A DNA stretch of 64,000 nt from NCBI GenBank assembly GCA_030681895.1, contig JAUXRI010000235.1:40100-104099 (forward strand), in the 5' to 3' direction. Both the position numbers and the translations under genes were made by a program. Source of the stretch: Myxococcales bacterium (GTDB taxonomy: Bacteria; Myxococcota; Myxococcia; Myxococcales; Myxococcaceae). The notes beneath the pieces were generated by a model. That model was not told the DNA's origin, searched no databases, and saw only the letters and a program-made list of their open reading frames with translations. Below are positions 10,001 to 17,480 of this stretch, in pieces. The first letter of the stretch is position 1. Each line of letters starts with the position of its first letter.

Positions 10001-10769
10001 GTCGACGATCGTGCTCGAGATGGGCGCGTCGTCTCGCATGTGCGCGATGCTCAAAGTCGGGGAGCCGGTAGTGCTGATGGGCCCGACTGGCGCGCCGACC
10101 GAGATTCCGCACGTGAAGGAGACCGTGCTGCTCGCGGGCGGCGGGCTCGGCAACGCGGTGCTGTTCTCCATCGGGGCGGCGCTCAAGGCGGCCGGCTGCC
10201 GCGTGCTGTACTTCGCGGGCTATCGACGGGCCGAAGACGCGTACAAGTTCGATGAGCTCGAGGCGTCGGCCGATCAGGTGATCTGGGCCGTCGACTCAGG
10301 CACGCCGCTGCTCCCGCGCCGCCCCAACGATCGGCACTTCGTCGGCAACATCGTGCAGGCCATGGTCGCCTACGCCGAGGGCCGTCTCGACACCCGCGAG
10401 TTCGATCTGAAGACCGTCGACCGCATCATCGCCATCGGCAGCGATCGCATGATGAACGCCGTGAAGAACGCGCGGCACGCCGTCCTGAAGCCGTTCCTCA
10501 AGCCCGAGCACTGCGCCATCGGCAGCATCAACTCACCGATGCAGTGCATGATGAAGGAGATCTGCGCACAGTGTCTGCAACGGCACGTCGACCCACGCAC
10601 CGGGAAGGAGTCGTTCGTCTTCTCGTGCTCCAACCAGGATCAACCGCTCGACTCGGTCGACTTCACGCACCTCGACATGCGGCTGCGGGCGAACTCGGTG
10701 CTCGAGAAGCAGGCCGATCTGTTCTTCACCCACCTGCTGCGACGTCGCGACGGCCTGCTGCGGGTGTGA
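7038..10769 (+). CDS. Fused GltD-like / PyrK-like flavo-iron-sulfur oxidoreductase
   Basis: 1243-aa cytoplasmic protein. Residues 1-300 are a helical region of unknown role. A Cys-rich GltD-type segment follows: CVVCHEREKDSC near 302 and CX7CX2CX3C (CPGTGHRICNDCLKAC) near 375, expected to bind [4Fe-4S] clusters. A first Rossmann motif VVGLGPAGY near 447 (FAD) and a second IGGGLTGID near 620 (NAD(P)H) follow, as in the glutamate synthase beta subunit. Residues from about 907 form a ferredoxin-NADP reductase-like module ending in CX5CX2CX17C near 1170-1200, resembling the [2Fe-2S] site of PyrK/NfnA. The order matches NfnB+NfnA in one chain. The ATG at 7038 is chosen because the preceding 38 codons look non-coding. 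Physiological partners are unknown. Confidence 0.8.
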   Translation: MFSPGIDGFTLDDLYQPAGLERLFSRFCMELRALSPDVASRYDAYRAAIAAGRARGGLTAPQESDLLVDVAAFTSKFVSRLFRIDRELGTLKKQLTGELGLFDFKREFVTRRVFKKGAGDRPKRDELPELDRRMALLLKLGFAADLPPVPEGHPHHGPDHERALAEAVLTLMNVERHFAGQKDAPALVETWTGVRAALLSTDAGKAAFGSTLIGEELVQVRGLLSLADRWTYACASFTHTFEGWSTIHQPKPLVFDALVELKTPNPETPEIFEGPDAHLRRRDGFGLTDPRFSPREVMNEVDYCVVCHEREKDSCSKGFKEKDPIAAGNTFKKNPLGVPLAGCPLEEHISEMHVLKARGDSLGALTMVMLDNPMCPGTGHRICNDCLKACIFQKQEPVNIPQIETSTLTDVLAMPYGFEIYGLLTRWNPLNARRPYAAPANGKNVMVVGLGPAGYTLSHYLLHEGFTVAGIDGLKIEPFPDALTGKNGHALTPIRDWREIASTLDTRILEGFGGVSEYGITVRWDKSFLTLIHLTLARREGFKAYGGIRFGGTLTVDDAWAMGVDHVAIAAGAGKPTLVPMKNNLLRGVRAASDFLMALQLTGAFKKDSLANMQVRLPALVIGGGLTGIDTATELFAYYPVQVEKVLSRHESLSGSIGEAAVFAKLNAEELEVYREFLEHGRAIRSERERAAKAHEAPDFIPLVRGWGGVSLCYRRSLAESPAYRLNHEEVVEALEEGIRFIERVTPIEAVPDEFGAVKALKFERMAVSDGKLKATGTFYELPARTVCVAAGTAPNVTYEREYPGTFKLAANGSVFRSHVVEEVNGALVLREAPEHADIGRDTGFFTSYEKHGRFVTYYGDNHPTYNGNVVRAMASARDGYPSVVQLFAKELAAQRDADQPSRDAGRTTFFQRLDSAFLATVEAVNRLTPTIVEVIIRAPYAAQHFLPGQFYRLQNFERTAPIVEGTRLTMEGLALTGAWVDKEKGLMSTIVLEMGASSRMCAMLKVGEPVVLMGPTGAPTEIPHVKETVLLAGGGLGNAVLFSIGAALKAAGCRVLYFAGYRRAEDAYKFDELEASADQVIWAVDSGTPLLPRRPNDRHFVGNIVQAMVAYAEGRLDTREFDLKTVDRIIAIGSDRMMNAVKNARHAVLKPFLKPEHCAIGSINSPMQCMMKEICAQCLQRHVDPRTGKESFVFSCSNQDQPLDSVDFTHLDMRLRANSVLEKQADLFFTHLLRRRDGLLRV

Positions 10770-10800
10770 ATTTTCGGGCAGGGCGCGCAGTCAGTGCGTC

Positions 10801-12282
10801 GTGCTCCGCCAGATGGCCCTGATGCTCGTGTTCACGAGCGCCTGTTCGCTGCGTCAGGCCCGGCTGGAGACGACGAAGGAACGGTTGTCCGCGAAGGCCG
10901 CCGACCCGGAGTGTGGCCCGGTGGGAGTTCGTCGTGCGGCGCTCGCGAGTCGATGGGGCGAGTACCTGCGCGTCCACGTCAAGACGCCGGCGCTGCTGAC
11001 CGGAGAAGCGCGACTCCACGTGGGTGCCCGGCCGATGCCGCTCAAGGCGTTCGCGGTGACGGGCGACGAATTGGTGTTCGAGGCGCAGTGGCCGAACGAG
11101 AAGCTGAGCGTGCCGTCGGGGCTCGAGAAGGGCCTCGTGCTCGATCTCACGCTGACGGGCCTGTCGAGCGCGGCGGGAGACTGCAAAGGCGTCGAGGTCA
11201 CCATCGAGCAGGGCGCGTTCCAGCCCACCGTCGAGGAGCAGGCCTGGGTCGACGAGCTGATTCGCCGCGGAGGCCCTGACGTCGAGGCGTGGCGCGCGCA
11301 GCAGGCGCCGAAGGCCGTGGCAGTGGCAGTACGCACACCAGCACCGCCTTCAGCCCCCCGCGTCCCCGCGCTCGTCGCCGCGCGACCGAAGGCGATCGTC
11401 CGTCAGGTCTCCGACGAGAGCGAGTGGGCCCAATGGGTCGGAGAAGAGGCCTCTGGCGCCGACGCCATTCGTTGGGCCGATTGGCCGCTGGCGAACATCA
11501 TCAGGAGCGCCGGGGAAGGCGCGGCGCTCTCCCGAGGCGCATGGGTGGTGTTGGTCAGCCGTGGCGACGAGGTGCGCGCGAATACCGAAGCGGCGGCGGC
11601 GCACTACGAGGTCCCCGCGCCACGCACCGCTCGCGAGCTGACGAAGTTGCTCACCATCATCCGGAGCGAAGTCGAGACCGACGACGCCGCGATGCTGACC
11701 CTCTTCGCCGGACGTGCTGCGACTGGCGAGGCGATCGCGAAGGCCGGAGCGACGTCGCCCCTCGAACGGCTCGCCTCCGTCCTTCCACGAGACAAGACAC
11801 GCGCTGCCGAAGCCGCCTCACAGGCTCTGATGTTCGCGACCGCGTTCGAGCTGACCTGGCCGTTGCCCGCGACGACGCGGGTCTCGTCTGGGTTCGGGTA
11901 CCGGAACCACCCGACGCTCGGCGGCGTGCGGCTGCACACCGGCGTCGATCTCTCGGTGCCAACAGGAACACAGGTGCACGCGAGTGGAGCCGGCGTCGTC
12001 GTGCGGGCGGGGAGCGACTCCGTGAACGGGCGCTACCTCGTCGTCGATCACGGCTTCGGCGTCACGACGGCCTACCTGCACAACACTGAGGTCCTGGTCG
12101 TCGAAGGGCAACAGGTCGCGGCGGGCGATGTGGTCTCGATTTCAGGCAACACGGGCCGCAGCACCGGCCCTCACCTGCACTACCAGCTCGAGCTCGAGCG
12201 GCGCCCGGTCGACCCCCTGCTCTTCCACCCTCGCCCACAGGCCTCGCCGGACCTCGTCGCAACGACGCACGCTCACTTCTAA
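10801..12282 (+). CDS. M23 family metallopeptidase lipoprotein
   Basis: 493 aa. An N-terminal hydrophobic stretch ending in FTSAC is a weak lipobox, suggesting a lipid-anchored envelope protein. The first 350 residues are unlike known domains. The C-terminal 130 residues are a LytM/M23 peptidase: FGYRNHPTLGG, then the zinc ligands HTGVD and HLHYQ, with the GNTGRSTGPHLH signature intact, so the enzyme should be an active peptidoglycan endopeptidase. GTG 10801 is used as start; no strong ribosome site is visible. It lies 31 nt after the oxidoreductase and converges with the cupin gene, overlapping it by 4 nt. Confidence 0.85.
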   Translation: MLRQMALMLVFTSACSLRQARLETTKERLSAKAADPECGPVGVRRAALASRWGEYLRVHVKTPALLTGEARLHVGARPMPLKAFAVTGDELVFEAQWPNEKLSVPSGLEKGLVLDLTLTGLSSAAGDCKGVEVTIEQGAFQPTVEEQAWVDELIRRGGPDVEAWRAQQAPKAVAVAVRTPAPPSAPRVPALVAARPKAIVRQVSDESEWAQWVGEEASGADAIRWADWPLANIIRSAGEGAALSRGAWVVLVSRGDEVRANTEAAAAHYEVPAPRTARELTKLLTIIRSEVETDDAAMLTLFAGRAATGEAIAKAGATSPLERLASVLPRDKTRAAEAASQALMFATAFELTWPLPATTRVSSGFGYRNHPTLGGVRLHTGVDLSVPTGTQVHASGAGVVVRAGSDSVNGRYLVVDHGFGVTTAYLHNTEVLVVEGQQVAAGDVVSISGNTGRSTGPHLHYQLELERRPVDPLLFHPRPQASPDLVATTHAHF

Positions 12283-12701
12283 GCGCCGGGAGCCCACCCT
12301 GGTGGCGCGAGCTCGAAGTGCTTGAAGTCGAAGCCTGGCGCGACGGTGCAGCTCACCAGGGTCCACTCACCCGTCGTCGCCGCCGCCTGCCACGCGCCTG
12401 CGGGAACGATGGCCTGAGGTCGCTCGCCGGCCAGCACGTTCGGGCCCAGGCGCACCGTCCGTTGGGCCTTGCCGTCATCCGACAGGCCCAGCTCGATCGG
12501 CGCGCCAGCGTGAAAGAGCCACACCTCGACCGCGTCGACGCGATGCCAGTGTGACCGTTGGTCCGCCTTCAGCAGGAAGTAGATCGCCGTCGAGTGCGCG
12601 CGGCCGTTCGTGGACGCAGCGTCTCGAAACGTCTCGGCGTACCAACCGCCCTCGGGGTGCTGCTTCAAGCCCAGCTCGCGAATGATCTCGTCGGCCGTCA
12701 T
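12279..12701 (-). CDS. Cupin domain protein, DUF985 family
   Basis: 140-aa small protein matching the DUF985 (Cupin_5) layout: LGLKQHPEGGWYAETFRD at the N-terminus, STAIYFLL, SHWHRVDAVEVW (cupin motif 1 with the HxH pair), LGPNVLAGERPQAIVPAGAWQAA (motif 2) and VAPGFDFKHFEL at the end. Members are often annotated as uncharacterised sugar epimerase-like cupins; no activity can be assigned. It begins one nucleotide after the stop of the upstream lipoprotein gene, so it probably shares that transcript. Confidence 0.85.
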   Translation of the reverse strand: MTADEIIRELGLKQHPEGGWYAETFRDAASTNGRAHSTAIYFLLKADQRSHWHRVDAVEVWLFHAGAPIELGLSDDGKAQRTVRLGPNVLAGERPQAIVPAGAWQAAATTGEWTLVSCTVAPGFDFKHFELAPPGWAPGA

Positions 12702-13247
12702 CTACCCTCCGCACTCGGGCTGGCAGCTGCTGCACTGCGGCTTCACCGTGGCGCTCGCCTTCCCCAGGTACATGCCGCCCTGTCGCGAGAACGCGTACGC
12801 CTCGATGATGATTTCCTCATCGACGATGTTCACACCCGCTGGCGTCGGGCAGAGCACGAGCCGATAGGAGTAGTTGCCCTCACTCGCGCCGGCGTCGGTG
12901 ACGTTGAAGCCCATGGGCTGCTCCGCGCTGCCGATGAACTTGCCGTCGCTGACCCGGTTGGCCCTGACGAGCAGGTACAGCTCATTGGTCGGCGTCTGCC
13001 CGACGACGCGGAAGTTCAAGAACACGTGCCGTCCACCACCACCCTGAAAACCTGCGAGCAGCGGCACCGTGTTCCCGATCGGCATGAAGCCGCCTCCTTC
13101 ATCAGAGGCACCGAGCTGCAGCGCACCTGACGGCCACATCGGTGCGCCGCTTGGAACGGTCGGTCCGTTCGTTGGGTCCGGGCGAACGATCGGTTGCGGC
13201 ATCTGAATGCAGCAGGCGCTGAGGGCGACCGCGAAGAGCACTCTCAC
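12702..13247 (-). CDS. Hypothetical lipoprotein
   Basis: 181 aa. A short signal sequence ends in the lipobox ALSAC, followed by a Pro-rich linker and a small all-beta-looking domain, ending with CSSCQPECGG, a Cys-rich tail that may form disulfides. I recognise no family. The start is GTG 13247, overlapping the stop of the PfkB kinase gene as GTGA, so translation is probably coupled. Expected location is the inner leaflet of the outer membrane or the periplasm. Confidence 0.7.
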   Translation of the reverse strand: MRVLFAVALSACCIQMPQPIVRPDPTNGPTVPSGAPMWPSGALQLGASDEGGGFMPIGNTVPLLAGFQGGGGRHVFLNFRVVGQTPTNELYLLVRANRVSDGKFIGSAEQPMGFNVTDAGASEGNYSYRLVLCPTPAGVNIVDEEIIIEAYAFSRQGGMYLGKASATVKPQCSSCQPECGG

Positions 13248-14212
13248 GCGTGGCTCATCTCTTCGAGGGTGGGCAAACCGGCGACGGCGCCGAGCTTCGT
13301 CACGACCCGCGAGCCGACCGCGCAGCCGAAGTGGGCCGCGTCTTCGAGCTCTTCGATGGGGAGCGCCGCGAGTTCCTCCCTCGTGCCCACCAGCGCCGCG
13401 AGGGTCGTCAGCAGGCCCGAGGTGAAGCCATCTCCAGCGCCTGTCGTGTCGACGACCTTCACGCGCGGTGCAGGCACGCGTCGCGTCTCACCGCGAAATC
13501 GGAACGCCGCGCCCTTCGCGCCACACGTCACGACCGAGAGCAGCACGCCGTGTTCCTCGAGGCGCTCGAGGGCCTGGTCGACGTCAGTGGTGCCGGTGAC
13601 GAAGCCGATCTCCTCGTCCGACAGCTTCACGATCGCGAGCATCGGCAACAGCTCGTTCAGCAGCGCGCGCAGCTCTGCCGCATCAGGCCAGAGGTGCAGC
13701 CGCAGGTTGGGATCGGATGAGGTCAACCGCCCGGCCTTGAACGAGCGCCGCACCGTCGCGGTCACGGCCTTCCGCGCCTTCAGCTGCAGGAGCGAATTGG
13801 TCCCGATGTGGAGGATGCGCGCCTTCGCGATCGTCGCCGCCGCCCGCTTCGTGTCGCGCTCGTCGAGGAACTGCTCGGCCGCCTGCGCCCGGTAGAACGT
13901 GAACGAGCGCTCGCCCGACTTCGTGAGCGAGACGAAGCCGAGGCCGGTCTTCCCTTCATCCGTGTGCCGGAAGAACGTCGTGTCGACGCCCTCGTGGTCG
14001 AGCCGCTGGTGCAGGAAGTGCCCGAACTCATCGTCACCGACGACGCCGACGATCCCGCTGCTCCCACCCAACCGCGCGACGCCGACCGTCACGTTCGCCG
14101 GAGCCCCGCCCAGGCACGGCGTCCACCGCGTCACGTCGCGCACGCGCTGCCCGCGTTGATCGGGAAGAAAGTCGACGAGCGCTTCACCGAGACAGATCAC
14201 GTCGTGGCTCAA
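13244..14212 (-). CDS. PfkB-family sugar kinase
   Basis: About 322 aa ribokinase/PfkB fold. It begins ICLGEALVDFLP, has GGAPANVTVGVARLG (family signature 1) near residue 40 and VVDTTGAGDGFTSG (signature 2, catalytic Asp and anion hole) near residue 260, close to fructokinases. The start is inferred as TTG 14212: AGGTAGG lies 6 nt upstream and the codon overlaps the recO stop as TTGA. GTG 14200 is the alternative. The longer open frame reads through recO antiframe. The product should phosphorylate a free sugar in the cytoplasm; the substrate is unknown. Confidence 0.85.
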   Translation of the reverse strand: MSHDVICLGEALVDFLPDQRGQRVRDVTRWTPCLGGAPANVTVGVARLGGSSGIVGVVGDDEFGHFLHQRLDHEGVDTTFFRHTDEGKTGLGFVSLTKSGERSFTFYRAQAAEQFLDERDTKRAAATIAKARILHIGTNSLLQLKARKAVTATVRRSFKAGRLTSSDPNLRLHLWPDAAELRALLNELLPMLAIVKLSDEEIGFVTGTTDVDQALERLEEHGVLLSVVTCGAKGAAFRFRGETRRVPAPRVKVVDTTGAGDGFTSGLLTTLAALVGTREELAALPIEELEDAAHFGCAVGSRVVTKLGAVAGLPTLEEMSHA

Positions 14213-14946
14213 TCGGTGCCTACCTGTTCCATGAAGTCGACCGACTTGAGCTTTCGCCCGAGGTGGTGCGCGATGAAGACGTTGAGGATCTCCCGGCCAC
14301 GAGCGCGCAGGTCTGCCGACAGGGGCGTGCGTTCTCCCGCCTGGAGCCTCGACAGCGCCTCGACGACCTGCGGCGAGACGGGAAACCCACGAGGCACGCG
14401 CGGCGAACACGGGAAGCACACGACGCCGCCCTGCTCGGGGTCGAACCGGGGGCGCTCTCCCGTCGGCTGGCCGCACAACGAACACGGCGCGAAGCTGGGC
14501 ATGAAGCCGGCCTGCGCGAGCGCGTCGAGCTCGAACAACAACAGCGACGTCGGACCCGCCTCTTTCGCGTCGAGCTTCTGCAAATAGTCGCGCAGGCCGT
14601 CGAACAGCTGCGCGTGCGGCTCGTGATCGCGGGTCAGCTCGCGAATGAGCTCGAGGCAATAGAGCAGCCTCGCGATGCGCGGCAGATCGTCACGCAGCCG
14701 GTGAAAGCTCTGCACGATGTCGACGCCGTCGAGGCGGTACACGTCTCCGCGTCGCTCGACCAACCTCGCGCGCAGGTGGGTGCCGGCTTCGAGCGCTCCC
14801 GCGAACCGGCGCTTCGACTTCCGCGCACCGGCGGCGAACGCCGACAGTCTTCCCCGGTCTTTGGTGAACAGCGTGACGATGCGATCGGCCTCGCCATAGT
14901 CGACCGTCGAGAGCACGAGCGCCTCGTCGACGATCTGCGTGCTCAC
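14209..14946 (-). CDS. recO: DNA repair protein RecO
   Basis: 245 aa. The N-terminal OB fold begins TQIVDEALVLSTVDYGEADRIV, then LFTKDRGRLSAFAAGARKSK, a classic RecO start. The helical C-terminal part carries the zinc-finger pair CSLC and CFPC. RecO helps load RecA on SSB-coated DNA in RecFOR recombination. The start is GTG 14946, preceded by GGAG at 6 nt and overlapping the stop of the RodZ-like gene as GTGA; a GTG at 14958 is possible. Upstream genes (tgl, rodZ-like) and the kinase downstream appear cotranscribed. Confidence 0.93.
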   Translation of the reverse strand: MSTQIVDEALVLSTVDYGEADRIVTLFTKDRGRLSAFAAGARKSKRRFAGALEAGTHLRARLVERRGDVYRLDGVDIVQSFHRLRDDLPRIARLLYCLELIRELTRDHEPHAQLFDGLRDYLQKLDAKEAGPTSLLLFELDALAQAGFMPSFAPCSLCGQPTGERPRFDPEQGGVVCFPCSPRVPRGFPVSPQVVEALSRLQAGERTPLSADLRARGREILNVFIAHHLGRKLKSVDFMEQVGTD

Positions 14947-15380
14947 CGAACGCTCCACGACGCGCGCTGCACGAAGAGCCAGGCTGCCTGCACGAAGAAC
15001 CAGAGCGCTCCCGCGAGCATCAGCGACACCATCGCCAGGACGCCTGCGATGGCGTGCTCCCTGCGGGCGACCTCGAGGGCCTGCGGATCGAACTCGAGCG
15101 GCTTCGGCGCCTCAGCCAGCGCATCGAACCGCGACAACGTCTCATCGACCGGCAGCCCGACCGCGCTCGCATACGTCCGCAGCGCGTTGAGCACGAACAC
15201 CCGCTCGGGCCACTTCTCCGACTCACCGTCTTCGATGGCGCCCACGAGCATCGACGGCAGCTTCGTCGCCTTCACCACGTCGGACCGCGACAGCCCGCGA
15301 CGTTCACGCTGAGTGACGAGGTACTTCCCGAACTCGAGCCGCGCCTGTTCGGCGGGCGCGCCTGACGACTCGGCGTTCAC
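14943..15380 (-). CDS. RodZ-like HTH membrane protein (short form)
   Basis: 145 aa. Residues 15-80 form an HTH_25-type helix-turn-helix (FGKYLVTQRERRGLSRSDVVKATKLP, later ALRTYASAVGLPVDE), as at the N-terminus of the cell-shape protein RodZ. A single membrane span follows near residues 112-135. The periplasmic DUF4115 domain of full RodZ is missing. The start is GTG 15380, with AAGGAG 11 nt upstream. The gene follows a PilW/Tgl-type gene by 2 nt, the pilF-rodZ order known from many proteobacteria, which supports the assignment. It may anchor cytoskeletal or pilus assembly functions. Confidence 0.75.
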   Translation of the reverse strand: MNAESSGAPAEQARLEFGKYLVTQRERRGLSRSDVVKATKLPSMLVGAIEDGESEKWPERVFVLNALRTYASAVGLPVDETLSRFDALAEAPKPLEFDPQALEVARREHAIAGVLAMVSLMLAGALWFFVQAAWLFVQRASWSVR

Positions 15381-15382
15381 GC

Positions 15383-16588
15383 TTACGACTGCTCCTTGAG
15401 CTTCAAGCAGAGGTCTTTGAGATCGAGGTTGCTGGCCTTCTCGAAACACAGCTGGAAGCTCTTGATGGCCTCTTCCTTCTTGCCGGCGCGCAGCTGGCAC
15501 ATGCCCGTCTTCTGGAACCCATCGGCCGCCTCAGGGCAGGCGTCGTGGTAGCGCGCGTACTGTTTGCATGACTCGTCTTCCTGGTTTTGCTCGCTGAAGA
15601 GCTGACCCATCTGCGCGTAGCCGAGGCAGTACTTCGGGTTGATGGTGACGGAGGCCTTGAGGTGCTCGGTGGCGTTCTTCACGTCGCCCTTCCGGTAGAG
15701 CGCCCAGCCCATGTTGCCGTGGGCGATGAAGGGCGCTCCATAGAGCACGTCGTTGAGCGCCTTCTCGTAGAGCGCGATGGCGTCGTCGTAGCGCTTCATG
15801 TCCATGTACAGGTTGCCGAGGTTGGTCATCGCCTCTGAGAAGGGCTGCTTGAGCTCCATGGCCTTGTCGTAGGCGGTCTTCGCCTCGTCGAACTTGCCGA
15901 ACGAGTGATGGAGCAGGATGCCCTTGACGTGCCACGCCTCGGCGAAGTTCGGGTTCAGCTCGAGCGCCTTTTCGATCTCGGTGTACGACTGCTGGCCGTT
16001 GCGCGAGATGAGTCCGACCGCGAGATCGTAGTGGCTCTGCGCCTTCTCGCGGTTCTCGAGGCTGACCCAGTGCGCGCACGACGAGACGAGGAACGAGAGA
16101 CAGAACGCGGCGAAGAGCTTGCCGATGTTCACCACGCCATTCTTCTGACCGGTGGCGGGCTTTGCGCCGGCATCCATCGGCACGCCAGGCACCGCCGACG
16201 GCGCAGGCGGCTCACGTTGAAACACCGGAGCGCTGCGGATGATCGTCTCCTGCTCGTCGGGCGGGCGGCCGCGGAAGTTCAGGTTGTCCATGATGAAGCC
16301 CATGGACTCGACGAAGCCCAGAGCCTCGGCCTCTTCGGCCTGGTACTTGTCGGCGGCGACGGTACCGTTGGTGGGCACGTAGACGGCGCACTGCCCGGCC
16401 TCGCTCAGGTACAGGTAGACGAAGACCGCGAAGCCGCTGGGTCCCCGCAGGCCCAGCACGTAGGCCGTCGAAGGCCCGGCGCTGCGGCCCGGCACGGCCA
16501 GGTGGGGCTGGTTGAGTGACTGGTAGAGCTGAACGACCTGCTCCTTGACTGCTGGCAGGCCCTTGAGGCGCTCGTCGATCGTGTACAT
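15383..16588 (-). CDS. Tgl/PilW-like TPR lipoprotein with extra N-terminal domain
   Basis: 401 aa as an open frame. Residues 1-151 form an unrecognised domain (AYVLGLRGPSGFAVFVYLYL) with a Pro-rich end. From residue 152 (GTG codons at 16135 and 16132) comes a typical lipoprotein signal, KLFAAFCLSFLVSSC, then about six TPR units (ALELNPNFAEAWHVKGILL, AMTNLGNLYMDMKRYDDAIALYEKAL and others). The 250-aa part matches Tgl/PilW/PilF, the pilotin that helps assemble the PilQ secretin for type IV pili. Either two genes are fused in frame, or translation of Tgl starts internally; AGAAG lies 6 nt before GTG 16135. The downstream RodZ-like gene fits pilF-rodZ synteny. Confidence 0.7.
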   Translation of the reverse strand: MYTIDERLKGLPAVKEQVVQLYQSLNQPHLAVPGRSAGPSTAYVLGLRGPSGFAVFVYLYLSEAGQCAVYVPTNGTVAADKYQAEEAEALGFVESMGFIMDNLNFRGRPPDEQETIIRSAPVFQREPPAPSAVPGVPMDAGAKPATGQKNGVVNIGKLFAAFCLSFLVSSCAHWVSLENREKAQSHYDLAVGLISRNGQQSYTEIEKALELNPNFAEAWHVKGILLHHSFGKFDEAKTAYDKAMELKQPFSEAMTNLGNLYMDMKRYDDAIALYEKALNDVLYGAPFIAHGNMGWALYRKGDVKNATEHLKASVTINPKYCLGYAQMGQLFSEQNQEDESCKQYARYHDACPEAADGFQKTGMCQLRAGKKEEAIKSFQLCFEKASNLDLKDLCLKLKEQS

Positions 16589-16610
16589 GCGTGAGGGTCT
16601 TCTACACCCT

Positions 16611-17204
16611 TCAGCGCGTGGTGACGCTGAACTCCTGCCGCACGTCGTTGCTGTCGGAGGCGGTGCGCTCGAACTTGATGAGCGGCGTCTCGATGGTGAC
16701 TTGATCGGCCGTCATGGTGCCTTCTCCGATGATGACGCGGAAGAAGTGCTCGGCCCGCGTCGACTTCGGCTGGTCCTTCTGGTTCAGCACCTTGCGCGCC
16801 TGCAGCAGCACCTGGTTCTTCCCCGGAGCGAAGTGCTTGGTGATGTCAGAGACGATCTGCTCGTCATCGCTGCGGAGCGTGCGGATGAACTTGCCGTTGA
16901 TGTAGAGGTCGATGTCGTACTCGGTGCGGCCGAGCACGTTCTGCTCGGTGACGACGAAGTACTTCTTGGTGATGAGGCCTTCTTCCTTCACCCCGGTGTT
17001 CTGCTTGTCGGCCGAGATGGTGACCTTCTTCACCGCGTAGCCGGGCGCGTCGATGTGCACGTTGCCCTTCTCGTCGATGGTGACGTTCACCTTGGTGAAG
17101 TTCTGGTTCGAGAGGCCCTCGACGTTGACGCCGTTGACGTAGACGTCGGCAGCCGAGGCGACGGTCGCGAGGAGCGCAGTGAGGAACAGGGTAGAACGGG
17201 TCAT
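16611..17204 (-). CDS. Conserved hypothetical exported protein
   Basis: 197 aa with a clear Sec signal peptide (MTRSTLFLTALLATVASA, cleavage after AxA). The mature part looks all-beta: YVNGVNVEGLSNQNF, a Lys/Asn-rich middle and FAPGKNQVLLQARKV, which suggests Ig-like or jelly-roll strands. AGGAG lies 8 nt before the ATG. It precedes the Tgl-like gene by 22 nt in the same direction, so the two are probably cotranscribed, and a periplasmic role linked to pilus or envelope assembly is possible. I recognise no named family. Confidence 0.7.
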   Translation of the reverse strand: MTRSTLFLTALLATVASAADVYVNGVNVEGLSNQNFTKVNVTIDEKGNVHIDAPGYAVKKVTISADKQNTGVKEEGLITKKYFVVTEQNVLGRTEYDIDLYINGKFIRTLRSDDEQIVSDITKHFAPGKNQVLLQARKVLNQKDQPKSTRAEHFFRVIIGEGTMTADQVTIETPLIKFERTASDSNDVRQEFSVTTR

Positions 17205-17480
17205 CGAAGGAACTCCTGGAACGTCGCTCAGGTCCGGCCGGTGAGAACGGTCTAGCGCACCCGCACGGCCTTGGGGATGGCGCGATGCCCATCAAAACGG
17301 CGAGACGAGAACGATCAGAATGAGCGAGGGCCCGTCGGAGCGGCGAGCAGGGAGGTCTTGGCCCCGGAACACCCGAGGTTGTCGCTCAAGCCAAGCGGCC
17401 TCCCGGCTACTTCACCTCGCCGAGCGCTGCGCCACCATCACCTCGACCACAGGCCAACGGTGGTCGTGGAACGCGTGCGA

